Shown one piece after another: positions 15,459 to 25,298 of a DNA stretch of 64,000 nucleotides. The notes below the pieces were generated by a model. It had not been told where the DNA came from and made no database searches. It saw nothing but the letters and a program-made list of their open reading frames with translations. The DNA is from Aeromonas enteropelogenes (GTDB lineage Bacteria > Pseudomonadota > Gammaproteobacteria > Enterobacterales > Aeromonadaceae). Location of the stretch: NCBI RefSeq assembly GCF_000819845.1, contig NZ_CDCG01000002.1, forward strand, positions 127,203-191,202, read 5' to 3'. Position 1 is the stretch's first letter. Each line of letters starts with the position of its first letter. The position numbers were made by a program, and so were the translations under genes.

Positions 15459-16334
15459 TCAACTTTGACTCATCAAGATATTATAACATTTTTCTACAAG
15501 AGGAGAAATCGGCCTGTCTTTCAATAAAACGATAAATAATGGGCGAAATCTAATAGAAATAGGCATAACAGAAACATCATCAGCATATCCTGATTCACGC
15601 ACCACCCGAGAAGACACCAGCGAAACTCCTAGTCCCTCAGCAACAGCTCTGACTATTCCTTCAGTACTACCATATTCAATGCACCGTATAGGGATAATGC
15701 CTTGATTTTCTAACCATAACTCTGTTGCTTCTCTTGTTCCTGAACCAGGTTCTCTTAACAACCAAGTGTGTTGTGCCCAATCATGTTCATATGTATCTGA
15801 TGTTAGGGATGTAATAAGACAAAGCTCATCATCATGCCAATGACATGATAAGAGGCGAGGATCACTCAGTGTTCCTTCGACCAATCCGATATCGATTTGA
15901 CAGTCTAATAACTGCTGTCCTATATACTGCGTATTTCCCGTAGTTATTTTTAGGTCAATATCAGGAAAACGTTGTATAAGTTTTGATAAATATGGTCGAA
16001 ACCAATACCCAGCAATTGTGCTACTTGCTCCAATTGTCAAGCGCCCTTTCTTCATTCCAATTCTGGCTTGCATATCATCAATGGCAGCACGCTCTAACAT
16101 GTATATTGCATGCGCATGGTCAAATAGCACTTGCCCATGCTCAGTCAAATGAATCCCTTTTCGGCTTCTACCTGAACCTCTTTCTAGTAATGGAAGTCCT
16201 ATCTGACGCTCTAACTCACTAACTGCTTTTGATACCGCTGGCTGGCTAATACAAAGATGTGTGGCTGCATTGGAAAAACCGCCCTCACTTGAAACCGTAT
16301 AAAAAATGCGCAAAAGGTGTAGGTTTATAACCAT
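15459..16334 (-). CDS. yeiE: LysR-type regulator, YeiE-like
   Basis: Transcription regulator with the LysR N-terminal winged helix (LLRIFYTVSSEGGFSNAATHLCISQPAVSKAVSELE) and a periplasmic-binding-protein-like effector domain from about residue 90 (TIGASSTIAGYW). At 291 residues it has the family length. It is divergent from a YeiH-type transporter 99 bp away, the same arrangement as yeiE-yeiH in enterobacteria, and probably controls it. YeiE is linked to sulfite response in E. coli; applying that here is inference. Symbol by synteny and similarity. Confidence 0.8.
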   Translation of the reverse strand: MVINLHLLRIFYTVSSEGGFSNAATHLCISQPAVSKAVSELERQIGLPLLERGSGRSRKGIHLTEHGQVLFDHAHAIYMLERAAIDDMQARIGMKKGRLTIGASSTIAGYWFRPYLSKLIQRFPDIDLKITTGNTQYIGQQLLDCQIDIGLVEGTLSDPRLLSCHWHDDELCLITSLTSDTYEHDWAQHTWLLREPGSGTREATELWLENQGIIPIRCIEYGSTEGIVRAVAEGLGVSLVSSRVVRESGYADDVSVMPISIRFRPLFIVLLKDRPISPLVEKCYNILMSQS

Positions 16335-16433
16335 AACTGTAGGTTATCCATTGTTAATTATTATGTATTTTTATTATCAATTATCAAGGCATATAATGCT
16401 ATAACACAGTAAATAAGTATAGAAGACCACTCA

Positions 16434-17495
16434 ATGCCTCATTCGTCTGTTGTACATGATAATAATTCGTTTTTGAAAAGTAGCCTAAAAAGCTACCAGT
16501 GGTGGCTAGGCATCATACTCGTAGCGATAATTGCCGCAATGAGTATTTTAGCTAGTAAACTGGATGTTGCAACTCATATGGGCCTTAGTGCGCTTACTTT
16601 GGCTATTGTATTTGGGATTTTTATTGGAAACACCTTCTTCCCTCGTGTAGCAAATCATACTGCTATAGGTGTAGATTATGCTAAAAATAAATTACTTAGA
16701 GTTGGCATTGTTCTTTATGGCTTCAGAATAACCTTCCAGCAAATAGAGGGGATAGGCTGGGCAGGAATTATCATAGACATATTAATGATCAGCTGTACGT
16801 TTATCTTGGCTTATTATATTGGAACAAAACTATTAAGACTTGATAAACAGACAACAATGCTAATTGGTGCAGGAAGTTCCATTTGTGGTGCAGCTGCGAT
16901 AATGGCTGCTGAACCTGTGATCAAGGGCCAAGCTCATAAGGTTTCAGTTGCTGTTGCTACGGTGGTTGTATTTGGAACTATTGCTATGTTTCTATACCCA
17001 CTAATTTATCCCTATTTAGATATAAGTGCTGAACAATACGGCATGTTTGCTGGTTCAACAATTCATGAAGTCGCACAGGTAGTGGCAGCAGGCCGTAGTG
17101 TCAGCGAGGATGCAGCAAATACGGCCGTGATTGTTAAGATGATTCGTGTCATGATGCTCGCACCATTTTTAATAGTATTATCTACATGCATCGGTAAAGA
17201 GACTCATGATACGTCCCATAAAAGCAATAGCATTACTATACCATGGTTTGCGGTATTATTTATTGTCGCCAGTGGAATAAATTCCCTTAACATTATACTT
17301 CCACACATTGTCAATTACTTGATTGATATCGACAGTATATTGCTTGCAATGGCTATGGCCGCTCTTGGATTACGTACTCACATTGGTGCAATACATCAAG
17401 CGGGTGTAAAACCTTTGATTCTTGCTGCCATACTATTTCTATTCCTTTGTGTAGGTGGTTTTTTTATAAATCTAGCCGTATTAATTTTATTTTGA
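16434..17495 (+). CDS. yeiH: YeiH/UPF0324 family membrane protein
   Basis: Predicted inner-membrane transporter of 353 residues with about ten hydrophobic segments. Conserved UPF0324 features include VDYAKNKLLRVGIVLYGFRITFQQI, GAGSSICGAAAIMAAEPVIKG and STIHEVAQVVAAG. Members are annotated as putative sulfate or sulfite exporters, but the substrate is not firmly established. It is divergent from the yeiE-like regulator. The ribosome site is weak, so the start is uncertain by a few codons. The AT-rich composition matches the respiratory block downstream. Confidence 0.85.
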   Translation: MPHSSVVHDNNSFLKSSLKSYQWWLGIILVAIIAAMSILASKLDVATHMGLSALTLAIVFGIFIGNTFFPRVANHTAIGVDYAKNKLLRVGIVLYGFRITFQQIEGIGWAGIIIDILMISCTFILAYYIGTKLLRLDKQTTMLIGAGSSICGAAAIMAAEPVIKGQAHKVSVAVATVVVFGTIAMFLYPLIYPYLDISAEQYGMFAGSTIHEVAQVVAAGRSVSEDAANTAVIVKMIRVMMLAPFLIVLSTCIGKETHDTSHKSNSITIPWFAVLFIVASGINSLNIILPHIVNYLIDIDSILLAMAMAALGLRTHIGAIHQAGVKPLILAAILFLFLCVGGFFINLAVLILF

Positions 17496-17804
17496 ATATT
17501 AAAAGAAAATGGCAAAGATCTCATTTGATAATGTAATCCCACTTTAATATAAAAATTTTTTTCCATCATATAAAAATATAAATCAAGAGTGCAATTAAAT
17601 ACATTGCATCCAAATGCAAGATGTATCTTTCAGAGACATCTTGCATTGTGATGTAGAGCATCAATAATAATGCATCACACTTACTGTGATTTTAATTAAA
17701 TCAGTTACTAACTACTGAATTTTTTTAGTAGAAATCATTAGCAAAAAGTGCTTTAATGAACATCCTGAATGCCAATTTAATGTGTAACATCGAAGGTGTT
17801 TGAC
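17496..17804. other. Intergenic region before the CopD-like gene
   Basis: AT-rich 309 bp. An imperfect repeat of GATGTA/GCATC-type words around 17625-17680 may form a hairpin, but no clear terminator, gene or named operator can be supported. Confidence 0.35.
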
Positions 17805-18248
17805 ATGCATGGAGTTGCGTTATTTTTGCATATTTTAGGTGCAACAATCTGGACTGGCGGGCATATTATACTCGCTCTAATAGTTCTCCCTAAAGCACTA
17901 AAGGAATCGTCAACGAAAATATTACTAGACTTTGAATCTGTATACGAGAGAATTGGAATGCCTGCCTTAATAACGCAGATAGTCACGGGTATTTACCTGG
18001 CATTGAACATTGAGAGTGATGTACTAAATTGGTTTAACATTGATAACAGGGTTACAAATGTTATTCTCATTAAATTGGCATTACTTACACTCACTACCTG
18101 TTTTGCAATAAATGCTAGATTTCGTGTAATTCCGAATTTAAATGAGTCTAATTTAGCTTTAATGGGATGGCACATTCGAGCAGTGACGATCATATCTATC
18201 CTATTCGTTTTTGTAGGCGTTTCATTCAGAACAGGATGGTTGTATTAA
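17805..18248 (+). CDS. CopD-like small integral membrane protein
   Basis: A 147-residue protein with four predicted membrane helices. The opening FLHILGATIWTGGHIILALIVLP, with a histidine in the first helix and another in the second, resembles the CopD/DUF2269 superfamily, whose members may bind haem or copper. The frame opens at a GTG at 17796, but ATG 17805 has GAAGG 8 bp before it. It stands alone and ends in a strong terminator. Position between yeiH and the nitrate/NO regulators suggests a link to anaerobic respiration, without direct evidence. Confidence 0.65.
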   Translation: MHGVALFLHILGATIWTGGHIILALIVLPKALKESSTKILLDFESVYERIGMPALITQIVTGIYLALNIESDVLNWFNIDNRVTNVILIKLALLTLTTCFAINARFRVIPNLNESNLALMGWHIRAVTIISILFVFVGVSFRTGWLY

Positions 18249-18282
18249 AGTTATAATGAAACTAATAAAAGCAATGTTAGAT

Positions 18283-18331
18283 AAATCATCACTTGGTGCA
18301 TAATATTATGTATGCCAAGTGGTGATTTCTT
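18283..18331 (+). terminator. Terminator after the CopD-like gene
   Basis: Long stem AAATCATCACTTGG (18283-18296) and CCAAGTGGTGATTT (18315-18328) with one G-T pair, an AT-rich loop that can itself pair, and a T-rich tail. Confidence 0.75.
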
Positions 18332-18400
18332 CTTAACCCAATACAAGGCATACATATGATGTGATATTTTATAGGAAATATAGGGGGCTATCCGATACAC

Positions 18401-19072
18401 CTAGTTTATAGTTCGATTATGTGCCCACACTGCCACTTCCACTCTTGATTTCAAGCTTAATTTTTTTAGTATATTTTTCACGTGAATTTTGACTGTTCCT
18501 ACAGATATAAATAATTCTTGAGCGATTAGCTTGTTTGAAAAGCCGTTTGACATAAGCTTTAGCACATCTATCTCTCTATGGCTTAAAGAATTTATCGAGT
18601 TAGCTGCTTTTTTTGATTGCTTAATATAATGATCTGAATTACAAATCTTTAATATTGAAGGGCTCGCCACAAATGAAATAGAATAAATTGATCTTATTGA
18701 CATTATAAAATCAGATGGCTCTATGTCTTTGAGCAAATATCCATCTGCTCCTGCCCTGAAAGTCTCAATTACATCCATTTCAAGGTCGGAACATGTGAAA
18801 ATTATGACTTTGCATTTCAGCCCATGTGCCTTTATTTTTTTTAACGTTTCAAGACCGTTCAGTATGGGCATATCAAGATCTAATATTATTACATCCGGCT
18901 CGTAAGTAATAGCCAGCTCTAGCCCTTGTTGGCCATCACCTGCTTCTGCAACGACTTTAATGTCAGGATCTGTAGATAAAAGCTCTTTTATTCCACTGCG
19001 TAGAATGGAATGATCATCAATCAATAAAGTTTTTAGTGGCGATGGTGGTCTGTTTGATTCAATGTTGTCCAT
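18401..19072 (-). CDS. NarL/FixJ family response regulator
   Basis: A 223-residue two-domain regulator. The receiver shows the acidic pair DDH, the phospho-acceptor in ILDLDMP near residue 64, Thr in FTCSD and the Lys of LLKD. The C-terminal LuxR-type helix-turn-helix (LSHREIDVLKLMSNGFSNKLIAQELF, then GTVKIHVKNILKKLSLKSRVEVAVW) is very close to NarL/NarP. No kinase gene adjoins it; the nearest NarX-like gene is 7 kb away beside a second regulator of the same type (25299-25976). The two may share that sensor or divide nitrate and nitrite targets between them, as NarL and NarP do. It is next to norR and reads in the same direction. Confidence 0.85.
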   Translation of the reverse strand: MDNIESNRPPSPLKTLLIDDHSILRSGIKELLSTDPDIKVVAEAGDGQQGLELAITYEPDVIILDLDMPILNGLETLKKIKAHGLKCKVIIFTCSDLEMDVIETFRAGADGYLLKDIEPSDFIMSIRSIYSISFVASPSILKICNSDHYIKQSKKAANSINSLSHREIDVLKLMSNGFSNKLIAQELFISVGTVKIHVKNILKKLSLKSRVEVAVWAHNRTIN

Positions 19073-19145
19073 AACTAGGGCTCTATTATATTATTAATGC
19101 TCTGATTTCAAATCGAAATTTCAAAAATGTAAAAAATACTGATAT

Positions 19146-20672
19146 TTACTTCAGTCCCAACCGCTTGGCTAGGCGGTGTAAATTACCACAATCAATATCT
19201 AAGGCTCGTGCTGTTGCAGCCCAATTATCATTATGATCTGCTAGCACCTTCGTAATTAGCGCAGACTGAAATGCATCAGTTGATGCTCTCAAACCCATTT
19301 GGTTAGTGGTGAAGCCATCAATATTTTCGGCAGGGCTTATACTAGATTGAGGCATTGGTGGCATAGCTATACTGAAATGATGGGTTGCAAGCGTCAGAAC
19401 CGGACTTCGTTGCTCTGCTCTAGCCAATACGGCACCACGATGAATGGCATGCTCCAGTTCGCGCACATTACCAGGCCAGTCATAGCCCTTCAAAAGATGC
19501 AGTGCTTGAGGTTGGATCCGCAGTTGCTCTAACCCCATACTCACTCGACAGCACTCGCAAAAGTAGCCAGCCAACAAGGAGATATCATCCTCTCTATCTC
19601 TCAAGGCTGGTACATGTATAGGGAAAACACTCAGGCGATGATAGAGGTCTGCTCGAAACTTGCCATCGATGACTGCTTTCTTCAAGTCTCGGTTCGTTGC
19701 AGCAAGCACACGTACATTGACTTTCAGTGGGGTATCATCACCAATGCGCTGCAAGTCTCCATATTGAATGACACGTAGCAATTTTGCCTGCAATGATAAG
19801 GATAATTCACCAACTTCATCCAGGAACAACGTGCCCTTATCCGCTAATTCAAATTTACCCGCACGATTATGAATAGCGCCTGTAAACGCTCCCTTTACAT
19901 GCCCAAATAGTTCACTCTCTGCTACGGATTCCGGTAGGGCTGCGCAATTGAGATATACCAATTTGCGATCTGCACGTGGCGAGCCAAGATGTACAGCTTT
20001 TGCTATTAACTCCTTACCTACACCCGTTTCGCCCAAAATCAGGACGTTTAAATCAGTATTAGCAACTATATCTACCTCATGCTTTAGCTGCTGCATCGCC
20101 TGAGAATGCCCGATTATCTCGAACCTATCTGCACCTGTTGGTGTTGAAGGTATTAATGGCTCACTGCTCTGGCGAGCTAAACGCTCTAGTAGTAATGAGT
20201 TACTTAACGCCGCTGCCGCTAGCGCACCAATTAAACGCAACTCTTCATCGCTAATGTCATCAAACTGAGCAGGATTCATTCCATCTATGGTCAATGCACC
20301 AATCAAGACTTGATCGGAGAACAGAGGCAAACCAACACAAGCATGCACCTTAAATTCTGCATGATCAGGGATCAAGCCATCATAGGGGTCTGGCAAGCTA
20401 CTATCTGCCGGAAAGCGTACTACGTCACCAGCACGGGCAATTGCCTCCATGCGTGGGTGCTCCTTGATGGCGAAACGGCGTCCTAATACGTCCTGCATTA
20501 AGCCATCGATGGCGAGCGGGATGAACTGGCCTCCTTCGTATCGTAGCAAGGCTGACGCATCTGAGTTCAGTAGGCTGCGAATACTCTGGATAAGGCGGTG
20601 GAATCTGTCTTGATGTGAAATCCCCAGCTGTATGTCTATAGCAATACGAGCCAAACTGTCTGTCGAAATCAT
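19146..20672 (-). CDS. norR: NorR, nitric oxide-responsive sigma-54 activator
   Basis: Enhancer-binding protein that senses NO through a mononuclear iron in its N-terminal GAF domain and then opens sigma-54 promoters. The 508-residue protein has the GAF domain (about 1-175) and an AAA+ domain with Walker A GETGVGKE, the sigma-54 contact loop GAFTGA and [23 protein letters not shown]-terminal Fis-type helix ([26 protein letters not shown]) completes it. It is divergent from norVW. Three GT-N7-AC sites and a -24/-12 promoter lie between them. All domains expected for the family are intact. Confidence 0.95.
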   Translation of the reverse strand: MISTDSLARIAIDIQLGISHQDRFHRLIQSIRSLLNSDASALLRYEGGQFIPLAIDGLMQDVLGRRFAIKEHPRMEAIARAGDVVRFPADSSLPDPYDGLIPDHAEFKVHACVGLPLFSDQVLIGALTIDGMNPAQFDDISDEELRLIGALAAAALSNSLLLERLARQSSEPLIPSTPTGADRFEIIGHSQAMQQLKHEVDIVANTDLNVLILGETGVGKELIAKAVHLGSPRADRKLVYLNCAALPESVAESELFGHVKGAFTGAIHNRAGKFELADKGTLFLDEVGELSLSLQAKLLRVIQYGDLQRIGDDTPLKVNVRVLAATNRDLKKAVIDGKFRADLYHRLSVFPIHVPALRDREDDISLLAGYFCECCRVSMGLEQLRIQPQALHLLKGYDWPGNVRELEHAIHRGAVLARAEQRSPVLTLATHHFSIAMPPMPQSSISPAENIDGFTTNQMGLRASTDAFQSALITKVLADHNDNWAATARALDIDCGNLHRLAKRLGLK

Positions 20673-20679
20673 TGTTAGT

Positions 20680-20735
20680 GTCCAAATGACATTAATGCTG
20701 TCATTTAAACAATATCAATACTATGTCATTTTAAC
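20680..20735. promoter_or_regulatory. Three NorR binding sites (GT-N7-AC)
   Basis: GTCCAAATGAC (20680-20690), GTCATTTAAAC (20700-20710) and GTCATTTTAAC (20725-20735) each fit the GT-N7-AC NorR consensus, and three enhancer sites is the number known from the E. coli norR-norV region. They lie 40-110 bp upstream of the sigma-54 promoter. Confidence 0.8.
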
Positions 20736-20776
20736 AAGAAAATAAACTAAGCCTCATAAAAACAATGAGTTATGAG

Positions 20777-20794
20777 TTGGCATGTTAGCTGCAA
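20777..20794 (+). promoter_or_regulatory. Sigma-54 promoter of norVW
   Basis: TTGGCATG-N4-GCTGCAA has the invariant GG and GC dinucleotides 10 bp apart, as required for a -24/-12 promoter. It is preceded by three NorR sites and followed by norV at 20843. Confidence 0.75.
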
Positions 20795-20842
20795 TAGTTG
20801 ATATCAAGAAATACCAACTATTACATACTGAGGAATTGCCAG

Positions 20843-22324
20843 ATGACCATTCATGTCAAAAACAACATTCACTGGGTCGGCCAACGGGACTGGGAAGTTC
20901 GAGATTTTCATGGTACTGAGTACAAGACAAACAAGGGGACGAGCTACAACAGCTATCTCATCCGTGAAGGGAAGAACGTGCTGATTGATACAGTCGATCA
21001 TAAGTTCAGCCGAGAGTTCGTTCAAAACCTTGCAGCAGAGATCGACCTTAACCTTATCGATTATGTGGTGATCAACCATGCTGAGGAAGATCACGCAGGG
21101 GCACTGACCGAATTGATGGCTCGTATCCCAGGCACTCCGATTTACTGCACTCACAACGCTATCGACTCAATCACGGGACACCATCATCATCCTGAATGGA
21201 ACTTCCATCCAGTCAAAACAGGCGACAGTCTCGACATCGGTAATGGCAAGCAGCTGGTGTTCATTGAAACACCTATGCTGCACTGGCCCGACAGCATGAT
21301 GACCTACATGACTGAGGACGCAGTGTTGTTTTCTAACGATGCCTTCGGTCAACACTATTGTGATGAGCATCTGTTCAATGACGAAGTAGATCAAACCGAA
21401 TTGATGGAGCAGTGCCAACGGTACTACGCAAATATCCTCACCCCATTCAGCCCACTTGTGACAGCTAAAATCAAAGAGGTGCTTGGATTCAACCTGCCAG
21501 TAAGCATGGTGGCAACCTCCCACGGTATTGTCTGGCGTGAGGATCCGACCCAAATTATTCTCAAGTATCTGGAGTGGGCAGACCACTACCAAGAAGATCG
21601 TATCACCCTGTTCTATGACTCGATGTCAAACAACACCCGTATGATGGCCGATGCCATCGCACAGGGTATTCACGAAGTTGACCCTGGGGTCGCAGTCAAG
21701 ATCTACAACGTAGCCCGCCACGATAAGAACGAGATCCTGACACAAGTGTTCCGCTCCAAGGGAATACTCGTGGGCTCATCCACAATGAACAACGTCATGA
21801 TGCCTAAGGTGGCAGGCATGCTGGAGGAGATAACTGGCCTGCGCTTTAGAAACAAGCGTGCTTCTGCATTCGGCAGTTACGGCTGGACTGGTGGTGCAGT
21901 AGATCGTATCCAGACCCGATTGATGGATGCAGGCTTTGATATCAGCATTTCTCTGAAAGCCAAATGGCGACCAGATGGTTCTGCACTGGCAGAGTGCCGA
22001 GAGCATGGACGCCAGCTCGCTCGTCAATGGGCGTTACATCCTATTGAGGTGCCTCGCCCAGAAAAAGCAGCCCATCAAGTGCCATTCACTGTTGATATCT
22101 CCCCTGTAGAGGAGACCACCCAGTCAGTTGTAGCCGGAGTAGACGATGAGCAAGCAATGCTTTGCACAGTCTGCCAGTGGGTTTATGACCCCGCCTTAGG
22201 TGAACCGGATCAATTGGTTGCGGTTGGCACTCCCTGGAGCCTTGTACCGGAGAGTTTCCTTTGCCCTGGCTGCGGCATCGGCAAGGAGGTATTCGAACCA
22301 TGCGCAGTGGAGGCATGTGTATGA
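20843..22324 (+). CDS. norV: Anaerobic nitric oxide reductase flavorubredoxin NorV
   Basis: Cytoplasmic flavodiiron enzyme that reduces NO to nitrous oxide under anoxia. The metallo-beta-lactamase-like domain carries the diiron ligands in NHAEEDHAG and later His/Asp positions. A flavodoxin domain follows ([19 protein letters not shown]), and a C-terminal rubredoxin closes the protein with [10 protein letters not shown] and CPGCG. The 493-residue length is that of NorV. The open frame extends upstream to 20798, but ATG 20843 follows GAGGAA and is the homologous start. The stop overlaps norW (ATGA). Expression should depend on NorR and sigma-54. Confidence 0.96.
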   Translation: MTIHVKNNIHWVGQRDWEVRDFHGTEYKTNKGTSYNSYLIREGKNVLIDTVDHKFSREFVQNLAAEIDLNLIDYVVINHAEEDHAGALTELMARIPGTPIYCTHNAIDSITGHHHHPEWNFHPVKTGDSLDIGNGKQLVFIETPMLHWPDSMMTYMTEDAVLFSNDAFGQHYCDEHLFNDEVDQTELMEQCQRYYANILTPFSPLVTAKIKEVLGFNLPVSMVATSHGIVWREDPTQIILKYLEWADHYQEDRITLFYDSMSNNTRMMADAIAQGIHEVDPGVAVKIYNVARHDKNEILTQVFRSKGILVGSSTMNNVMMPKVAGMLEEITGLRFRNKRASAFGSYGWTGGAVDRIQTRLMDAGFDISISLKAKWRPDGSALAECREHGRQLARQWALHPIEVPRPEKAAHQVPFTVDISPVEETTQSVVAGVDDEQAMLCTVCQWVYDPALGEPDQLVAVGTPWSLVPESFLCPGCGIGKEVFEPCAVEACV

Positions 22325-23490
22325 GCGCATTAAATGAGCATTATGCTGGTTCCAGCCAGGATATAGTCATCATCGGTAGCGGCTTTGCCGCTCAGCAGTT
22401 GGTAAAAAGCTTGCGTAAATTAGATGGTGAAAGACCGATCCGTCTTATTACCGCTGATAATGGCAATGAATATAACAAACCGGACTTGAGTCATGTGGTC
22501 AGTCGTGGTTACACCGCCAGCGCAATGACAAAGTTGACGGGGGCTCAATTTGCTGAACAGCAACGTATCATTCTGTCACCTAATACGATTGTGCATAGCA
22601 TTAGTCCGAATAACAAAATGGTACACACAAATAATGGCGATTTTTCTTATGGCCAGCTAGTGCTGGCAACTGGGGCCAGTTCTATACTGCCTCCCGTTCC
22701 CAACTCGGATAAAATGGTAACCCTCAATAGCCAAAATGATTATGCCAATGCCGAACAATTAATTAAGAATGCAAAACGCATTATGGTACTCGGAGCAGGT
22801 TTGATCGGCTGTGAGTTGGCTATGGATATGGTGGGCCAAGACCGAATTGTGACGCTTGTAGATCTGGCGGACAGCCCCCTAAGTACATTAATGCCAGCTG
22901 CATTGAGTCAACCGTTACTGCAAGCCTTACGGGAGCAGGGGGTTGACCTAAAACTTGGTCGAGGTATCAAGTCGATACAAAGAGGAGATGCCAACGAATC
23001 CTTTACGATAGAGCTCACTGACAGCAGTTTCAGTGAACAGGATCTTGTCATTTCAGCTATAGGTCTACAACCGAATCTATCCTTAGCGATGAATGCGGGA
23101 CTGGCTGTAAGGCGTGGAATTGTAGTGGATGAATACCTGAGAACATCGAGTGAGCACATTTATGCGCTTGGCGATTGCGTTGAGTGGAAAGGTGAATTAC
23201 GCCCCTTTTTGCAGCCAATTGTTCTCGGTGCCAATGCATTATCTAAAACTCTGATTGGTAAGCCAACACCACTAACGCTTCCTCCAATGCTAGTGAAGGT
23301 AAAAACACTTCAATATCCTTTGCAGTTAGCTGGTAGAACAAAAGGTACAGACCTTTCATGGCAGTTTAAGTGGAATAAAAATGGAATGGTCGCAGAAGCT
23401 CGCAGCGAGGATGGTGAAATGTGCGGCTTTGTCGTAGGTGGAGACCAAATGGGAGCTGCATTCCCACTTCTACGCCTTCTTTCTAGATGA
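22321..23490 (+). CDS. norW: NorW, NADH:flavorubredoxin reductase
   Basis: FAD/NADH oxidoreductase that passes electrons to the rubredoxin domain of NorV. Its FAD-binding start is [21 protein letters not shown], with a second dinucleotide fold at [19 protein letters not shown] and the FAD-contact [11 protein letters not shown] near residue 280. At 389 residues it has the family length. The ATG overlaps the norV stop, so translation is coupled. A 20-bp palindrome follows at 23500. The frame upstream to 22261 is out of frame with norV and is not part of the gene. Confidence 0.95.
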   Translation: MSALNEHYAGSSQDIVIIGSGFAAQQLVKSLRKLDGERPIRLITADNGNEYNKPDLSHVVSRGYTASAMTKLTGAQFAEQQRIILSPNTIVHSISPNNKMVHTNNGDFSYGQLVLATGASSILPPVPNSDKMVTLNSQNDYANAEQLIKNAKRIMVLGAGLIGCELAMDMVGQDRIVTLVDLADSPLSTLMPAALSQPLLQALREQGVDLKLGRGIKSIQRGDANESFTIELTDSSFSEQDLVISAIGLQPNLSLAMNAGLAVRRGIVVDEYLRTSSEHIYALGDCVEWKGELRPFLQPIVLGANALSKTLIGKPTPLTLPPMLVKVKTLQYPLQLAGRTKGTDLSWQFKWNKNGMVAEARSEDGEMCGFVVGGDQMGAAFPLLRLLSR

Positions 23491-23499
23491 ATAATTGCT

Positions 23500-23519
23500 G
23501 GCTGAGCATATGCTCAGCC
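23500..23519 (+). terminator. Palindromic hairpin after norW
   Basis: GGCTGAGCAT and ATGCTCAGCC form a perfect 10+10 palindrome 10 bp after the norW stop, with a weak T-rich tail (TTACTTAATTT). It may be a partial terminator before the YeaR-like gene. Confidence 0.5.
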
Positions 23520-23552
23520 TTACTTAATTTCATAGATTATTAAGGATAAAAC

Positions 23553-23894
23553 ATGTCGCTACTGCATAGTATACCAGCTCATTGGGTTGTTCGCCGTTCA
23601 ACCCCATTCTTTACAAATGAAAACGTACCACAGGCTCTATTAACCCATCACAATACAGCTGCTGGCGTATTCGGTCAGTTATGTGTAATGGAGGGGACGG
23701 TAACATATTACGGTTTTGCTGATGAAACAGCGGAGATACCTGAAATTACGCTTGTAATCCGAGCCGGAGAGTTTGCAACCAGCCCACCTCAGTATTGGCA
23801 CAGGGTTGAACTGTCTGAAGATGCTAGATTCAATATCCATTTTTGGGCTGAAAACGTAAGCTCAGACACCCCACTCATTAAGACAAGAGAATAA
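23553..23894 (+). CDS. YeaR-like DUF1971 protein
   Basis: A 113-residue cupin-like protein of the DUF1971 family. It shows the family pattern RRSTPFF near the start, GQLCVMEGTVTYYGFAD, and AGEFATSPPQYWHRVELSEDARFNIHFW, where the His residues resemble a metal site. E. coli YeaR has this fold and its gene is induced by nitrate and NO through NarL and NsrR. The position here, directly after norVW, supports a nitrosative-stress role. The biochemical activity is not known. The ATG follows AAGGATAA. Confidence 0.82.
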   Translation: MSLLHSIPAHWVVRRSTPFFTNENVPQALLTHHNTAAGVFGQLCVMEGTVTYYGFADETAEIPEITLVIRAGEFATSPPQYWHRVELSEDARFNIHFWAENVSSDTPLIKTRE

Positions 23895-24002
23895 ATTACA
23901 ATCTGGTCATCGCCACAAACTAGGCCAACTGCCCATCCAGATCAAAATGAATAACTGTAATGTTGTTTATGATTGGCTGTTTTTGCGATGGGAGTTGGCT
24001 AG

Positions 24003-25220
24003 ATGAGTGGGATTGAAACCATAACCATGCTGAGTGGCTTGGTGTATCTGTTGTTGTTCCAGTGGCATGAGCGTTCAGGCTGGTCTTGGCAGCTGTTCAT
24101 GATGCTAACCGCTGCTGTATGGTTGACGGTAGCAGCCAAGCCACCACTAAGTAGTTTAATCGTGTTTGCTGTCGCTATTGGTATGCTTTATAGATATAAA
24201 TTAATATCCGCATTTTATGATTCAAGTGATCAACAACTTCGTAGTTTAGTTAGATATTTCTTAGTTATATCGTGGGGATTTGTAACAATACAGTATGGCG
24301 TTTATATTTTTCAACTCCACCAGGGTGACCTACCTTGGCTGTCTAGACCTGATATCGTAGATGGCTTTCTACCTATAGCGGGCGGTCTTGGCTTGCGGGC
24401 GTTGTTGAGTTTGGGCATTACTGATTACCACCATCCAGCTGCAACAATCACAGTCTTGGTTATTTCCTTATCTGGACTCATTTTAGGTCGTGCCTTCTGC
24501 TCATGGTTTTGCCCTCTTGGGGTTGTCGGTGAATGGCTGCATCATTTTCGAAATTTGCTGCTACCTGGTGAGTGGACTCCGTCAAAATGGTTAGACCTAC
24601 TGCTCAGGTCTCAGAAATGTCTAGTTCTATCATTTCTGATGTTCATAGTTATTCTTGCTGTTCCAAATGTTGCACTGCCAGGGTACTTGATGAGCCAGTA
24701 TCACCAAGCTGCTGACATGAAAATGGGAGCCTTCTTTTTCAACTTGAACTTCATATCAGGCATTTTTGTTGCCTGGGTATTATGTATCACGATGTTTTTC
24801 AAGCAAGGCTTCTGTAGATACCTATGCCCTTATGGTGGATGGCTTGCCTTGTTAGGACTTCTGACACCATTACGTATTCGCAGGTCTTCCAGCAGCTGTT
24901 TACGAAGCAAGGGATACGATTGTGATAAATGCAGTAGAGCATGTCCATCAAGGATACAGGTTCATGAACTTATATCTGTCAGAAATATTGAGTGTACAAA
25001 CTGTTTAACTTGTATCTCTGCATGCCCAAAACAAGCTAATGCGATTCATTTTGGTACTGCGAATAAAAAGGTTTCAGCAAAGAAACTGCTTGCAATGTTG
25101 TGTGTTTTACTTCTCTTAATGCCATTGCTAGCTCATGTGATTTTCGATTTTTGGACAAGCAACACACCATTAGAACAGCGCCGTTATCTATTGGAAATCC
25201 TTCCTGGCCTTTCACATTAG
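24003..25220 (+). CDS. Membrane-bound polyferredoxin (NapH/NosR/CcoG-like)
   Basis: A 405-residue inner-membrane iron-sulfur protein. Several hydrophobic helices come first, then two CxxxCP motifs typical of NapH/NosR-type quinol-linked proteins (RAFCSWFCPLG near 165 and GFCRYLCPYGG near 272). Two ferredoxin-type [4Fe-4S] motifs follow (CDKCSRACPS near 310 and CTNCLTCISACPK near 335), then a final membrane helix. It probably moves electrons from the quinol pool to a periplasmic or membrane enzyme. It is not obviously NapH (too long) or NosR (no FMN domain). Its place between norVW-yeaR and the nar genes suggests service to nitrogen-oxide respiration; the partner is unknown. Confidence 0.78.
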   Translation: MSGIETITMLSGLVYLLLFQWHERSGWSWQLFMMLTAAVWLTVAAKPPLSSLIVFAVAIGMLYRYKLISAFYDSSDQQLRSLVRYFLVISWGFVTIQYGVYIFQLHQGDLPWLSRPDIVDGFLPIAGGLGLRALLSLGITDYHHPAATITVLVISLSGLILGRAFCSWFCPLGVVGEWLHHFRNLLLPGEWTPSKWLDLLLRSQKCLVLSFLMFIVILAVPNVALPGYLMSQYHQAADMKMGAFFFNLNFISGIFVAWVLCITMFFKQGFCRYLCPYGGWLALLGLLTPLRIRRSSSSCLRSKGYDCDKCSRACPSRIQVHELISVRNIECTNCLTCISACPKQANAIHFGTANKKVSAKKLLAMLCVLLLLMPLLAHVIFDFWTSNTPLEQRRYLLEILPGLSH

Positions 25221-25232
25221 AGTGATAGCTAT

Positions 25233-25265
25233 TAAAGCGCCACTTTTCGGTGACGCTTTATTTCT
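25233..25265 (+). terminator. Terminator after the polyferredoxin gene
   Basis: Stem TAAAGCGCCAC and GGTGACGCTTTA with loop TTTTC and one extra base, followed by TTTCT. It lies 13 bp after the stop and before the convergent regulator. Confidence 0.7.
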
Positions 25266-25298
25266 GCAAATGATTAAATAACGCAATAGTTATCACTA

